A stretch of DNA of 64,000 nucleotides from JAHIKV01 sp963733145. Its GTDB lineage: Bacteria; Planctomycetota; Planctomycetia; Pirellulales; Thermoguttaceae. The position numbers were made by a program, and so were the translations under genes. The notes under the pieces were generated by a model. The model did no database searches. It worked only from the letters and a program-made list of their open reading frames with translations, and was not told the origin of the DNA. The DNA lies in contig CAVTCJ010000016.1 of assembly GCA_963733145.1 (NCBI GenBank), positions 1-64,000 on the forward strand, read 5' to 3'. Below are positions 15,713-24,884 of the stretch, one piece after another (the stretch's first letter is position 1; the number at the start of each line of letters is the position of its first letter).

Positions 15713-16957
15713 ATGATCGCCAGAATATGTGCCCTGTGTCTGTGCCTTGCCGTAACCGCCTCGACGGCCGCGCAGGAGTTTCGCCGCCTGCCGTTGAAGG
15801 TGTTCCGCGACAAGATGAAAGGGGCCTGGATCGGCCAGATGGCGGGCGTCGGCTGGGGCGCGCCACCGAATTCAAGTTCAAGGGGGCGATCATGCCCAAG
15901 GACAAAATGCCCCCTTGGGATCCCGACATGATCAACCAGTTCAACAACGACGACTGCTACGTGGAAATGACCTTCCTCAAAACGCTGGAGGACTACGGCC
16001 TGGGTGTGGGAATTCGCCAGGCGGGCATCGACTTCGCCAACAGCCGCTACGGCCTGGCCCACGCCAACCACTACGGCCGCGAAAATCTCCGCCGCGGCAT
16101 CGCTCCGCCCGACAGCGGACATCCCCGCTTCACCAAACACGCCGACGACATCGACTATCAAATCGAAAGCGATTTCGCCGGCATCATTTCGCCGGGGATG
16201 CCGAACCAAGTGATTGCCCTGGGCAGCGTCTTCGGACATCTGATGAACTACGGCGACGGCGTCTACGCCGGGCAATTCGTGGGCGCGATGTATAGCGAAG
16301 CCTATTTCGAGTCGGACATCGTCAAGCTGATCGAAAACGCGCGTGCGCTGCATTCCCGCGGAATCGCAGTATGCCGAAATGGTCCGCGACGTGCTCCGCT
16401 GGCATCGAGCGAATCCCGGCGATTGGCAAAAGACCTGGCAGCTCGTCGAAGACAAGTACCACAAGGATCCCAAGTACACCCACGGACTCTGCTGCAAGGC
16501 GGGCGGCGCGAACGACGGCAGCATCGACGTGAAACTCAACGGGGCCTACATCCTGATGGGCCTGCTCTACGGCGCGGGCGACCCGGATCGGACGATTACG
16601 ATCGCTTGCCGCTGCGGGCAGGACAGCGACTGCAACCCCTCGAACGCCGGCGGCATCCTCTTCGCCATCTTGGGAGCGTCCAAAATCCCGCCGCGGTTCA
16701 CCGCGAAACTCGATCTGAAAGGGAAATTCTCGCACTCAGACTACACGCTGCCCGAAGTGTACAAGGTGTCGGAACGGCTAGCCTGGGAGGGTGTTCGCCG
16801 CGCCGGCGGGCAGGTCGAAACAAACGCCGCCGGCGACGAGTTCTTCGTAATTCCCGCGCAGACGCCGATGCCTTCGCCGCTGGAAAAATCGTATGCCCCG
16901 GGCCCCATCGCCAACAGCCGGTTTACGGCGGAGGAAATGGCGAAAATCAAAAAGTGA
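15713..16957 (+). CDS. ADP-ribosylglycohydrolase family protein, two frameshifts
   Basis: The product starts with a signal peptide (ICALCLCLAVTASTAAQ) and continues KGAWIGQMAGVGWGAP, the first metal-binding region of the ADP-ribosylglycohydrolase fold. At about 15868 the frame jumps to TEFKFKGAIMPKDKMPPWDP and INQFNNDDCYVEMTFL (the DD motif region), and at about 16342 it jumps back to RCIPAESQYAEMVRDVL, followed by GLLYGAGDPDRTITIACRCG and QDSDCNPSNAGGILFAI, the second metal-binding cluster. One base lost and one base gained restore the frame, so sequencing error is as likely as decay. Family members remove ADP-ribose or act on related glycosides; secretion argues for a glycoside or nucleoside substrate. 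Confidence 0.8.
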
Positions 16958-17093
16958 TCGTCCGCGGGGAATGTCATTTGCCCTAGACAAATAATGTCGG
17001 GCTGGTGAAACGCCCCGCGGCTGCGGTCGCGGGGGGAGTTGCGGCGTGTTCCACCCCGCCGGACGCGGCCGGAGGGCGTATCATCCCTAATGT

Positions 17094-17669
17094 CTAATGG
17101 CGCTCTGACCCCATTGTTCTGCATTCTGGCACCGCCGCCAGCGACTCCACTGCGGGGAAATCGAGTTCCGTGCCGGCCACCTGGTTGAAATAGTTGGTGA
17201 AGGTGGTCAAGGCGACGTTGGCGACGATCTCGGCGATTTGGCCGTCGGCATAGCCCGCTCGCCGCACCTCGTCGAGGTCTGCATCGCTCACGTGGCCGCG
17301 GTCTTCGACGATTCGCCGGGCGAACACCAAGGCCGCATTGATCTTGGGATCGGAAGACAATCCGTGCCGGGCGTCGAGCAGATCGCTCTCGCTCAGTCCG
17401 GCCTTGCCGCCCAAGACGCTGTGGGCCGCCAGACAGTAGTTGCACTGGTCGGCTTCGCTGACGGCCAGCGAGATGCTTTGCCGCAAGGCGGCGGGCAGCG
17501 AGCCTCCCGCCAGGATCTTATTGAACTGCAGATAGGCGTGCAGAACCGTGGGCGACCGGGCCATCGTCGCCATCATGTTCGGCACCCACCCCATGCCCTT
17601 CGTTACCGCGTCGTACAGTTCCCGGGTCTTGGGGTCCTCCGGCTGGTCGATTCGGTTTATGCGAGCCAT
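17094..17669 (-). CDS. carboxymuconolactone decarboxylase/AhpD-like protein
   Basis: A 191-aa protein of the AhpD/CMD fold. The redox CxxC is in ADQCNYCLAAHSVLG (about residue 85), with the downstream His as proton relay, the classic peroxidase-related arrangement (E...CxxCxxxH). ATG 17669 gives the family N-terminus MARINRIDQPED. Such proteins reduce peroxides together with a thiol partner; no partner gene is adjacent. The last codons read into GGCGCTCTGACCCCA, which is half of a repeat found at 51743-51805, so the natural C-terminus may have been altered. Confidence 0.85.
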   Translation of the reverse strand: MARINRIDQPEDPKTRELYDAVTKGMGWVPNMMATMARSPTVLHAYLQFNKILAGGSLPAALRQSISLAVSEADQCNYCLAAHSVLGGKAGLSESDLLDARHGLSSDPKINAALVFARRIVEDRGHVSDADLDEVRRAGYADGQIAEIVANVALTTFTNYFNQVAGTELDFPAVESLAAVPECRTMGSERH

Positions 17670-18265
17670 CGCTCTATTCCTTTCGTAATTTTTTTCGTTA
17701 AGGACGGGTTGCGCGTGTCCTATGGAATTATTCACAGCGAGCACCTCGCGAGCAAATGATGAAGGCCGCAGATGTTCCGAAACCACTGGCAAGTGGCTTG
17801 ACATATTTTCGCCCCGCAGAAAATTATTGCCGCAGGAAGGAACAATCAAGTCGCGGAAAATTCAACAGTCCCTCGTGGTTGCCAAAGCAATCCGAAAGAT
17901 CATCTTCCGAGACCACGCGGAGGTGGTAGGCATTTTCCCTACATCCCCCGCTAGATAAGTGTGATCTCTGCAATTCTGCAATATAGAGCAACAGGCTGTC
18001 GTCAATATCTTGCATTCGCCATATTGTGATGTATTACGAACCGCACTGAGGTGCTGATGGCGCTGGAATACCAATATCTCCTAGGCCATTATCCCTACTA
18101 AAACGACGTATTTCCGCAAAAAATCGTTGACGATCATATGCGGCAGGTGTAGAATCACAGCACAAAAGCCATCAGGCGTCTGTGTATTTCTGATCTTATA
18201 CAAGTCGAAAAGTCTTATCGACGCGCTCGTTGAACCGCACTCATAATGCTTTGGAGAGAACGACC
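17670..18265. other. intergenic region without supported gene
   Basis: About 600 bases of visibly lower GC than the flanks. A 63-codon minus-strand frame (17824-18015) and a 70-codon one have no recognisable features. It contains the upstream regions of two divergent genes. Confidence 0.4.
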
Positions 18266-18973
18266 ATGAAATCGCTAACGGCAACTTGTGTTGTACTGGC
18301 CGCGATGGTTTTCGCCGTGCGGGTATCGGCCGAAGACTTGACTCCGCCCAGTTGGCGCGGCAGCCCGGGCACGACTTGGGCGCAATGGGAGTTCTTGACC
18401 GACAATCCTACGTCGCCGCCGGACGCGGGCTTCTTGCCTTATGGACCGCCATCGATCCTCGTCGTCCCCGGCACGGGCGCCGCCTGGTGGCCAAAACAGC
18501 CGACGTGGGAACTCTCTGGCCAAACCGTGCCGCTTTACGATCCGGCGGGATTGGCCGGCGACGGCTGGTGGAATCTATCGGGCACCATCGATTTGACGAT
18601 GCAGGACTCGCCGATCACCAATCCCACCAAGACTATCTGGATTCAGTTGGACTGGGAACCGCAGGAGCCCGGCAACGTGCCCATCGTGGAACTAACCGAT
18701 CCGGCTGGGCAACAAACCACAATTCCCTTGGTGAGTGATGTGCTCTGGCAGGACGATCCGGGCAATACCTGGCGGAAGGTGGTTCACAGCGTGTACCACT
18801 TCGACATCCACCCGAACCCGGCGTATGAGTCGCTCCGCATTTCCGGCGGGATCAACGTCGACGAGTTGGTGGTCGACACTTGGTGCGTCCCCGAGCCGGC
18901 CACCGGGGTCCTGCTTCTCTTCGGCGTCACGGCCTGCGTGGCCTTCGGCCGGCGGCGCAAGACGGCCCGTTAA
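18266..18973 (+). CDS. PEP-CTERM sorting domain protein
   Basis: A 235-aa exported protein. Signal peptide: KSLTATCVVLAAMVFAVRVSA. The C-terminus VPEPATGVLLLFGVTACVAF followed by GRRRK is the PEP-CTERM sorting signal, a Pro-Glu-Pro motif, one hydrophobic helix and a basic end, recognised by an exosortase. The middle has a beta-sandwich look (TIWIQLDWEPQEPGNVP) without a named domain. A GGAGAG stands upstream of ATG 18266. No exosortase is in the window. Confidence 0.85.
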   Translation: MKSLTATCVVLAAMVFAVRVSAEDLTPPSWRGSPGTTWAQWEFLTDNPTSPPDAGFLPYGPPSILVVPGTGAAWWPKQPTWELSGQTVPLYDPAGLAGDGWWNLSGTIDLTMQDSPITNPTKTIWIQLDWEPQEPGNVPIVELTDPAGQQTTIPLVSDVLWQDDPGNTWRKVVHSVYHFDIHPNPAYESLRISGGINVDELVVDTWCVPEPATGVLLLFGVTACVAFGRRRKTAR

Positions 18974-19147
18974 TCTGTTGAAAAATAGCCGGCGGCTAAC
19001 AGCCGCCGGAGTTCTCGTAGGGTGGGTCAGCGCAGCGCAGCCCCACCAAAATCCGTATTACTTTGTGGTGTGGCTGCATACGCCCTCACCCCTGGCCCCT
19101 TTCCCGACCAACCTTCGGTCGGTTCCCGGAGAGGGGAGATTGGTCCG

Positions 19148-20419
19148 CTACACTTTCAATCCGCTCAGATCGGGTTCCAGACGGCGGTTCTCCTGGAGGA
19201 GTTCCTCCAGCGTGAGGTGGCGATGGCGGATGGCGGCCTCGCGGCCGAGGATGCAGGTCAGACACCCGTTCACGGCCCGCTGGACCGTGGGATTTTCGCA
19301 GTTCCCCTCCGTCACGTCCCGATAGAACGAGGCGACGTTCCGCTCGGCGCCGGCCGTGTACAGATTGACCACGTCCTTGACGAAAGCCGTTTTCTTGCGG
19401 GGTTGGAAGCGGGCCTTGTCGGTGTAGCTCAACATGCCGTAACCGGTTTGCCCGTAGACGGCGCAACTCAGATCGTCGTGAACCCCGGTGGGCAGCGCCA
19501 AGCCGGAATGTTCGTGGATCAGGCCGTCCGCGTATTCAAACACCACGGCGCAAGAGTCGTGGCTGTCGCCGTGCGGGTTGGGGCGACAGACGCTCGAGCA
19601 GCCCATCGCGGCGACGGGGTGCCGGCCCAGCAGCCAGAGGGCGGCGTCGATGGCGTGGATGTCGTACTCGACGATAAAGTCCCCGCCCAACTCGATGTCG
19701 CTGTCCCAGACGGCGTGTTGCAGCCGGCTTTCGATGGTGGCGGTCTTGGGCGGGTCGGACCGTCCGCCGTTGATGCCGACGGTGACGATCTTGGCGATCT
19801 TGCCCAGGCCGCCCGCGCGGATTCGCCGCGCGACTTCGATATTGCCCGGATCGGTGTGCATCTGATAATCGACGAAGAACACCCGTTTCTTCTCGGTGGC
19901 GAGTTTGCCGGCCGCTTCCAATCGCCGGCAACCGGCCACGTCGATCGCCGTGGGCTTGGCCACGTAGACGTGCAGGCCGGCCTCGGCGGCGGCGGCCGTG
20001 TGATGCGAGGCGAAATAGGGGGGCACGATCACCGCTACGGCCTCGACGCCGCTCTCGATCACCCGCTTGTAGCCCGAGAGGCCGGAGAACCGCCGCTCCT
20101 TCGGCACGCCGTGCTTCTTGCCCCAGCGGTCGACGTTCTCCGGGAAGTAGTCGGCGGCGGCGTACCATTCATAGCCGCCGTGCTTGCTGAACAGCGGCGT
20201 GATCCAGCTTCCCCGTCCGCCGCAGCCGATGAGGCCCAGTTTGATTTTGCGTTTCGGGGCGTCGGACAATTTTGCGGCCTCCGTCTGATCGGCGGCAAAA
20301 CCCGCGGCGGCCCCCCACAGCGGCCCGGCCGCGGCGGCCGCGCCCACGGCCCCGAGAAACCGCCGCCGGGAACAGTTCGATCTGTCGGTTGCTTCGGACG
20401 GAAATGATTCGTGAATCAT
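19148..20419 (-). CDS. Tat-exported Gfo/Idh/MocA family oxidoreductase
   Basis: A 423-aa NAD(P)-binding oxidoreductase. Tat signal SRRRFLGAVGAAAAAGPLWG (about residues 17-36), then the Rossmann motif KLGLIGCGGRGSW and the substrate domain with GGDFIVEYDIHAIDAALWLLG. The usual EKP motif that holds the cofactor is AKP here (HVYVAKPTAID). These enzymes oxidise or isomerise sugars and inositols; in planctomycetes many are exported folded with cofactor. It stands next to an unrelated secreted-protein gene in the same orientation. Substrate unknown. Confidence 0.88.
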   Translation of the reverse strand: MIHESFPSEATDRSNCSRRRFLGAVGAAAAAGPLWGAAAGFAADQTEAAKLSDAPKRKIKLGLIGCGGRGSWITPLFSKHGGYEWYAAADYFPENVDRWGKKHGVPKERRFSGLSGYKRVIESGVEAVAVIVPPYFASHHTAAAAEAGLHVYVAKPTAIDVAGCRRLEAAGKLATEKKRVFFVDYQMHTDPGNIEVARRIRAGGLGKIAKIVTVGINGGRSDPPKTATIESRLQHAVWDSDIELGGDFIVEYDIHAIDAALWLLGRHPVAAMGCSSVCRPNPHGDSHDSCAVVFEYADGLIHEHSGLALPTGVHDDLSCAVYGQTGYGMLSYTDKARFQPRKKTAFVKDVVNLYTAGAERNVASFYRDVTEGNCENPTVQRAVNGCLTCILGREAAIRHRHLTLEELLQENRRLEPDLSGLKV

Positions 20420-20572
20420 GATCTTCTCCTGATGGATAGCGGAAAATGCGTCCTCAATTCACACGATGATTATAGCAGATTCGACGATCGAACGCACCAT
20501 GGATGTGGACGAAAAATGCGGCATGGAGAAAGGGGAACCATCGGCCGTGATTTCGCCGACGCCCGGTACTGC

Positions 20573-22198
20573 TCAGTTACCGGCCGCAATCTTCTTGAGC
20601 AACTCGTCCAGGCATTGGCGCGCTATTGGACGCGGGAGAATCCCGCGTCGGGAGATTTCATCGGCCGCCGACATCGCCGTGCGACGGGGATCGGACACGT
20701 TTTGGGCGCACCATTCCCGCAGCAGTTTATATTGCCGTCGCTGGACGAATCGCCATTGGAACTGCCCGTCCCCTCCGGCTTCTTTGACGTAACGGTGGAC
20801 TTTCCACCAATCGACCAGTGCGGCGGTTCCTTCGACGACCGCCGCGACGGCCTCCCGCTCATTTTTTGGAGCGCTGCGGCAAGCGCTCAACAGCCGGATT
20901 CGGCAACTGGTTTGCCGGGCCAACAAGTCCAGGTAGCGCGAGGGTCCACCAGGGAGAAAAGAGGCCGCCCTACTGGTCAAATCGATTTGCCGGAGTCTGT
21001 CCGGCAAATCTTCCGGCAGTTTGTCCAGCCCCAGCCGCAAACACGACCATGCGGGAATTAACAGTTCCGGGGGACCGCCCAGAAACGCGGCAAAATCGGC
21101 CAGCACCTTCTCATCCGGCTGGTCCAGATAGCTCGGATCGCGTGCGGCCCGGGCGAAAAAGTAGACGTTTGGCAGAACCATCACGGGGGTCTGAACGTTG
21201 CCGAACCATCCCCGCGCTCCCGCCGACAATTTGAGTTCCTTTTTCATGGCGGCGCGGATCTCATCGAATTGCAGTACGGCGGCCGGCGCCGATGGTTCGT
21301 ACTCAATCGCCTCGTAAAGGAACAGCGTTGAGCGGGGGAGTAAGCCGTCCTTACGCGCCAATTCCAGATTCACGCGGCTGCAGCCGTGCCCTTCGCGGCA
21401 GCGGCCCGGCAGGAGTTCCCACGGCTCGGGCATTCCCTTTTTCAGCGTGTCGAGGCTGGCCGCGACGAATGGGGCAATCGGCTCGACCCACACGCCTTTC
21501 GTTCCCCAGCCGCACCAGATCCAAGGGATGAGCCTTTGCGCGCGAGGATGAGTTCCGACGCGGTCGATAGTACGACGGTCGCGAAGGAAGATTTTGAGGA
21601 AATCGGCCGGCGCCGCCCCGGGGTATCCGCCGGGATCGCCGTCAATGGTGACGTAGGCGTCAGCGTTGTTGAGAATCGCCATCAACTCGGCCCGGTGACG
21701 GAAATACAGTTCCGCCTGGCGGGGATCATCCAGCCGGACGCTTTGCGCCTTGCCGGCGTAGAGGCTGCGCCGCGGCCAGGGAACGGAAGCAATCTCCGGC
21801 TTGCAGGTCAGGGCCGCGCATTGCGTCAGCCAAGTTTCCATCCCGCACCGCCGGGCGTCGTCGACGATCGTCCGATACTCGCCGAGCGTTGCGCAGTCGG
21901 CCACCGAGATGGGCGCCGGAACGGCTTCCAGCGTGGGCCAGAGCATGACCGTGTTGTAACCCATCAGCTTGAGCAATTGAAACATATTATCGTAATCCGC
22001 CCGCCGCCAGGTGCGGAGGGCGAACGGATATTGGTACGGCCAACAGGCGTGCAGATAAAGTCCCAGACGCGGAACAGCGGGAACGGACGCCGCGGAACGC
22101 GGTAATTCGACGCCGGCGGCAGGAATGACAAGAAAGATTCGCGCCAGCAACAAGGCGACAGGGAATATAGCCTTTCTGTAAAAATGTCGTTCATTCAT
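20573..22198 (-). CDS. secreted hypothetical protein, possible TIM-barrel hydrolase
   Basis: A 541-aa protein starting at ATG 22198 with a signal peptide (FPVALLLARIFLVIPAAG). The first domain (LGLYLHACWPYQYPFALRTW, YNTVMLWPTLEA, AYVTIDGDPGGYPGA) has the spacing of strands in a glycoside-hydrolase-like TIM barrel, in which a His, Asp pair ends strands. The C-terminal third is helical (LPEDLPDRLRQIDLTSRAASF). I do not recognise the family, and a carbohydrate role is inference from the fold-like pattern and neighbouring oxidoreductase. Confidence 0.65.
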   Translation of the reverse strand: MNERHFYRKAIFPVALLLARIFLVIPAAGVELPRSAASVPAVPRLGLYLHACWPYQYPFALRTWRRADYDNMFQLLKLMGYNTVMLWPTLEAVPAPISVADCATLGEYRTIVDDARRCGMETWLTQCAALTCKPEIASVPWPRRSLYAGKAQSVRLDDPRQAELYFRHRAELMAILNNADAYVTIDGDPGGYPGAAPADFLKIFLRDRRTIDRVGTHPRAQRLIPWIWCGWGTKGVWVEPIAPFVAASLDTLKKGMPEPWELLPGRCREGHGCSRVNLELARKDGLLPRSTLFLYEAIEYEPSAPAAVLQFDEIRAAMKKELKLSAGARGWFGNVQTPVMVLPNVYFFARAARDPSYLDQPDEKVLADFAAFLGGPPELLIPAWSCLRLGLDKLPEDLPDRLRQIDLTSRAASFLPGGPSRYLDLLARQTSCRIRLLSACRSAPKNEREAVAAVVEGTAALVDWWKVHRYVKEAGGDGQFQWRFVQRRQYKLLREWCAQNVSDPRRTAMSAADEISRRGILPRPIARQCLDELLKKIAAGN

Positions 22199-22259
22199 GG
22201 TGCTGAAATGCGCGATTGGCTGAAGGCCGCGATTTGATAAAGTGATAGTGGTGCATGGA

Positions 22260-22682
22260 TCATTTTTTTGCCGGAACATCGTAGAGCAAATCAACGATGG
22301 CGTCTTGGCCTGGCGTGACAACCAGTTCGGGTGGACGGTAATCCGCGGGAACATAACTGGCTTTCCTGTAATCTTGGGGAGACTCCGACGGGGCATACGC
22401 GAGACAATCGATCCGGACGCGGTATCGTCCGGGGACGAGTCCTCTAATGCCATCAAAAGATTGCACGTCGAACCGCCCATCCTTGCCGAATTTGCCCATG
22501 CCCGGCCGGCGCGGCGGATTTCCGCGGGTATTCAACGGCATGAAGTGAATAACACCGGCGGCAGGAGGAGGGCCGCCGCCGAATCGCACCTGCCCACTTA
22601 CAGGAACCAAATCCGGGAGATCCCGTCCGCAACCGCAAATGAGCATCGCCGACAGGGCTAATGCGATGTATGGTCGGATCAT
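22260..22682 (-). CDS. lipoprotein with carboxypeptidase-regulatory-like domain
   Basis: A 140-aa protein. The signal ends in a lipobox, ALSAMLICGCGRD, placing the mature Cys at residue 18-19. The rest (VPVSGQVRFGGGPPPAAGVI, then GRFDVQSFDGIRGLVPGRYRVRI) is the short beta-sandwich typical of planctomycete lipoproteins encoded next to DUF1559 genes. ATG 22682 gives a normal lipoprotein signal. It follows the DUF1559 gene on the same strand with a 28-base gap, so both are likely one operon. Confidence 0.8.
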   Translation of the reverse strand: MIRPYIALALSAMLICGCGRDLPDLVPVSGQVRFGGGPPPAAGVIHFMPLNTRGNPPRRPGMGKFGKDGRFDVQSFDGIRGLVPGRYRVRIDCLAYAPSESPQDYRKASYVPADYRPPELVVTPGQDAIVDLLYDVPAKK

Positions 22683-22710
22683 GTCGCGCACTCTCGAAGT
22701 GGGGGGGGAT

Positions 22711-23697
22711 TCACGGCAGCCAGGCAACCTCGCCTCCGGCGCGGGTCCCCAGTTCGTTGATCAATCCGTAATCAATCGTTTCACTGATGAAATGCACGCT
22801 GCCGTCGCCCACGGCGAAGTTCACTCCCCCAGGATGCAGACTCTTGAATCCCAGTGAATAGACGTAAAAAACCGGGGTTTGAGGCGCCGTTTCATCGGAA
22901 TACATCAGGTTCAAGGGGATGTGCGTCGAGGCAACCGCCATATTGGTGCAGTAGGCGCAGTTGTAACGGCTGTCTCCGGCCAGAGTCTCCCCGACCATGA
23001 GTGTGTTGCTCAATCCATCGGTCACATCCTTGAAGGAGACGGAATAGTGCGTGCGGCCGAACATGCCCGCAAAGCAACTCATTCCTTTCAAGCCGGTGGG
23101 GGTGCAATTGCTTGTGGTTTCGCTTCCAAAGCCGCAACCCTGGCATTGCGGACCCGCGGGCGAGAAAACGCAAAAATCAGGTTTGGTAGGACCGATGCAG
23201 GCCGGATACCAAAGCCCCATTGCCCGGGACGGATTTTGGTAGGGCTGCCAGCCCCCGGCAGGGCTCCAATAGCGGTCCTCCAAAATCGGACTGCTCGATC
23301 GCGGATCGGAGGGGCAGGCGAGGACGGGGATCACGGTGGTCACCGCCCGCTCGTTGCGAGCGTCGTACATCCCGTAATTAAAGTCGAGTGTGTCGAAAAC
23401 ATTCTGCTGTTCGAGGTAAGGCAAGAGCATCGACACCCAAGTGCCCACGATGGGATTGGCTCCGCCGACAGCCGGCCGGAAGTGCCCCCCAAATGGCAAC
23501 GTATTGGCCGCGGAATGATAATCGTGCAAGGCCAAGGCGATCTGCTTAAGGTTGTTGGTGCATTGCAGTCTTCTGGCCGCTTCGCGGGCCGCCTGCACTG
23601 CCGGCAGCAACAGGGCGATGAGAACGCCGATGATCGTTATCACGACGAGCAATTCCACCAAAGTAAATGCGCGAGGGGACACACTTGCCGCAAACAC
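22711..23697 (-). CDS. DUF1559 protein with prepilin-type N-terminal methylation site
   Basis: A 328-aa protein. N-terminus PRAFTLVELLVVITIIGVLI, a type IV pilin-like cleavage and methylation site with hydrophobic helix, then LLPAVQAAREAARRLQCTNN, the invariant start of the DUF1559 domain. The C-terminus contains SLHPGGVNFAVGDGSVHFI, the H-x-G-G...DGS motif of the family. I chose GTG 23697 since AAGGA lies 7 bases upstream; the frame is open further, but that part crosses a palindromic repeat (23813-23857). Pseudopilin-like; exact role unknown. Likely cotranscribed with the lipoprotein gene downstream. Confidence 0.88.
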   Translation of the reverse strand: MFAASVSPRAFTLVELLVVITIIGVLIALLLPAVQAAREAARRLQCTNNLKQIALALHDYHSAANTLPFGGHFRPAVGGANPIVGTWVSMLLPYLEQQNVFDTLDFNYGMYDARNERAVTTVIPVLACPSDPRSSSPILEDRYWSPAGGWQPYQNPSRAMGLWYPACIGPTKPDFCVFSPAGPQCQGCGFGSETTSNCTPTGLKGMSCFAGMFGRTHYSVSFKDVTDGLSNTLMVGETLAGDSRYNCAYCTNMAVASTHIPLNLMYSDETAPQTPVFYVYSLGFKSLHPGGVNFAVGDGSVHFISETIDYGLINELGTRAGGEVAWLP

Positions 23698-23812
23698 ATC
23701 TCGTTCCTTGTCGCGGGGAAAGCCCTTTGGCCGCCGCGTCCGCACGACGCCATCTGATTTCAAATGATGAACGATGGATGGTTGATTGGTAAGGGCCGGC
23801 GAAGCAATAAGT

Positions 23813-23857
23813 GGGGGACTGTCCCAATTTTCGTTCGACGAAAATGGGACTGTCCCC
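23813..23857. repeat. short palindromic repeat, GGGACTGTCCC family
   Basis: A 45-base near-perfect palindrome (GGGACTGTCCCAATTTTCG facing CGAAAATGGGACTGTCCC), a minimal single module of the composite element. It lies upstream of the DUF1559 gene. Confidence 0.85.
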
Positions 23858-24009
23858 TTCTGAAATGCGACAGTTATTAATTTACCGATCCTAAGCATGG
23901 TTTCATTCTCCAAGGGGAGGGCCTCAATCGGCGGATATTGGATGGTCGATGCACCAGCCGGCACATCCACCACCCGCCATCCACCCTCCAAGATCACTTG
24001 CCATTTCCG

Positions 24010-24822
24010 TCATTTTCGTTTTCGCCAGGCGTATGCCAAAAGACCTATCAGGCCGGCGGCGAGAAGGGCAAACATGGACGGCTCTGGCACCTGGGCGATG
24101 GTGATGTTGTCCAGCTTCGGCAACGCGGCAATGGTGCTCGACTGACGGAACAGCAGTTGATTCCATTGCGCCGGATCGGACCCGAGAGTCACCGGCGAAC
24201 CTGCATTCTGAACAGTGGACAACGGGTCGCTGAGATTCTGGTAATAGGGCTGCATTAAATAGGTTCCGCCGGTTTGCCACGTCGCGTGGAATCCGATTAA
24301 ATACGTTCTCTCCTCGCCGACGGCCACGCCGCTCGACACCACCACCGGATTGCTGCTCGAATTGTTATACCATTTAATGTCCCCATTGACTGGTCCAAAC
24401 ACAACGCCGGTGTACCCCATTACGGTTCCCGCGTCAGTATGATTCTGGACGGCGAGAAAGTTGAGAAGCCCATTGCTGCTAAGGGAGAATACGGCGGAAA
24501 CGTCGAAGTCGTTTCCGGAGTTTATGGAATAGGACCACCCTGCGTCATTTACCCGATAAGAAGAGGACGCAGCCGCGTTTGTCGGGCTAAATTGCAGGAT
24601 ATTTCCCGACCAACCCGAAACACCGCCGGCCACGAGGCTGTTTGAGCCGCCCAGGTTGGTCGTCGCGGCCCAATTATCTTGCCCATTGATTGTGCCGGCC
24701 ACGAGGGGGCTCCCCACATTGCCGTCGAAATCGTAAACGAAATCGGCCCTAGCCTGGGCGGCTAGACCAATCGCCGCGACCGCCGCGACCGCCGACACAA
24801 AGTTGCGGTAACTCTTAAACAT
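24010..24822 (-). CDS. PEP-CTERM sorting domain protein
   Basis: A 270-aa exported protein beginning MFKSYRNFVSAVAAVAAIGL with cleavage near AQARA. The end is VPEPSMFALLAAGLIGLLAY followed by AWRKRK, a canonical PEP-CTERM signal. The middle is Ser, Asn and Gly rich and strand-like (NWAATTNLGGSNSLVAGG), like other extracellular matrix proteins sorted by exosortase. It lies 62 bases below the FecR/LamG gene, in the same orientation, and is therefore a plausible member of the sigma factor-controlled unit. Confidence 0.85.
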   Translation of the reverse strand: MFKSYRNFVSAVAAVAAIGLAAQARADFVYDFDGNVGSPLVAGTINGQDNWAATTNLGGSNSLVAGGVSGWSGNILQFSPTNAAASSSYRVNDAGWSYSINSGNDFDVSAVFSLSSNGLLNFLAVQNHTDAGTVMGYTGVVFGPVNGDIKWYNNSSSNPVVVSSGVAVGEERTYLIGFHATWQTGGTYLMQPYYQNLSDPLSTVQNAGSPVTLGSDPAQWNQLLFRQSSTIAALPKLDNITIAQVPEPSMFALLAAGLIGLLAYAWRKRK

Positions 24823-24884
24823 GGCTCTTCTCCTCGGAAAAACGTGAGGTATAGGCTGGGCATGGAACGATCCATGCCCAATCG

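Noticed and set aside
17824..18015. Minus-strand 63-codon frame in the low-GC gap
   Set aside because: No start signal, no family resemblance and no conserved pattern; insufficient to call a gene.
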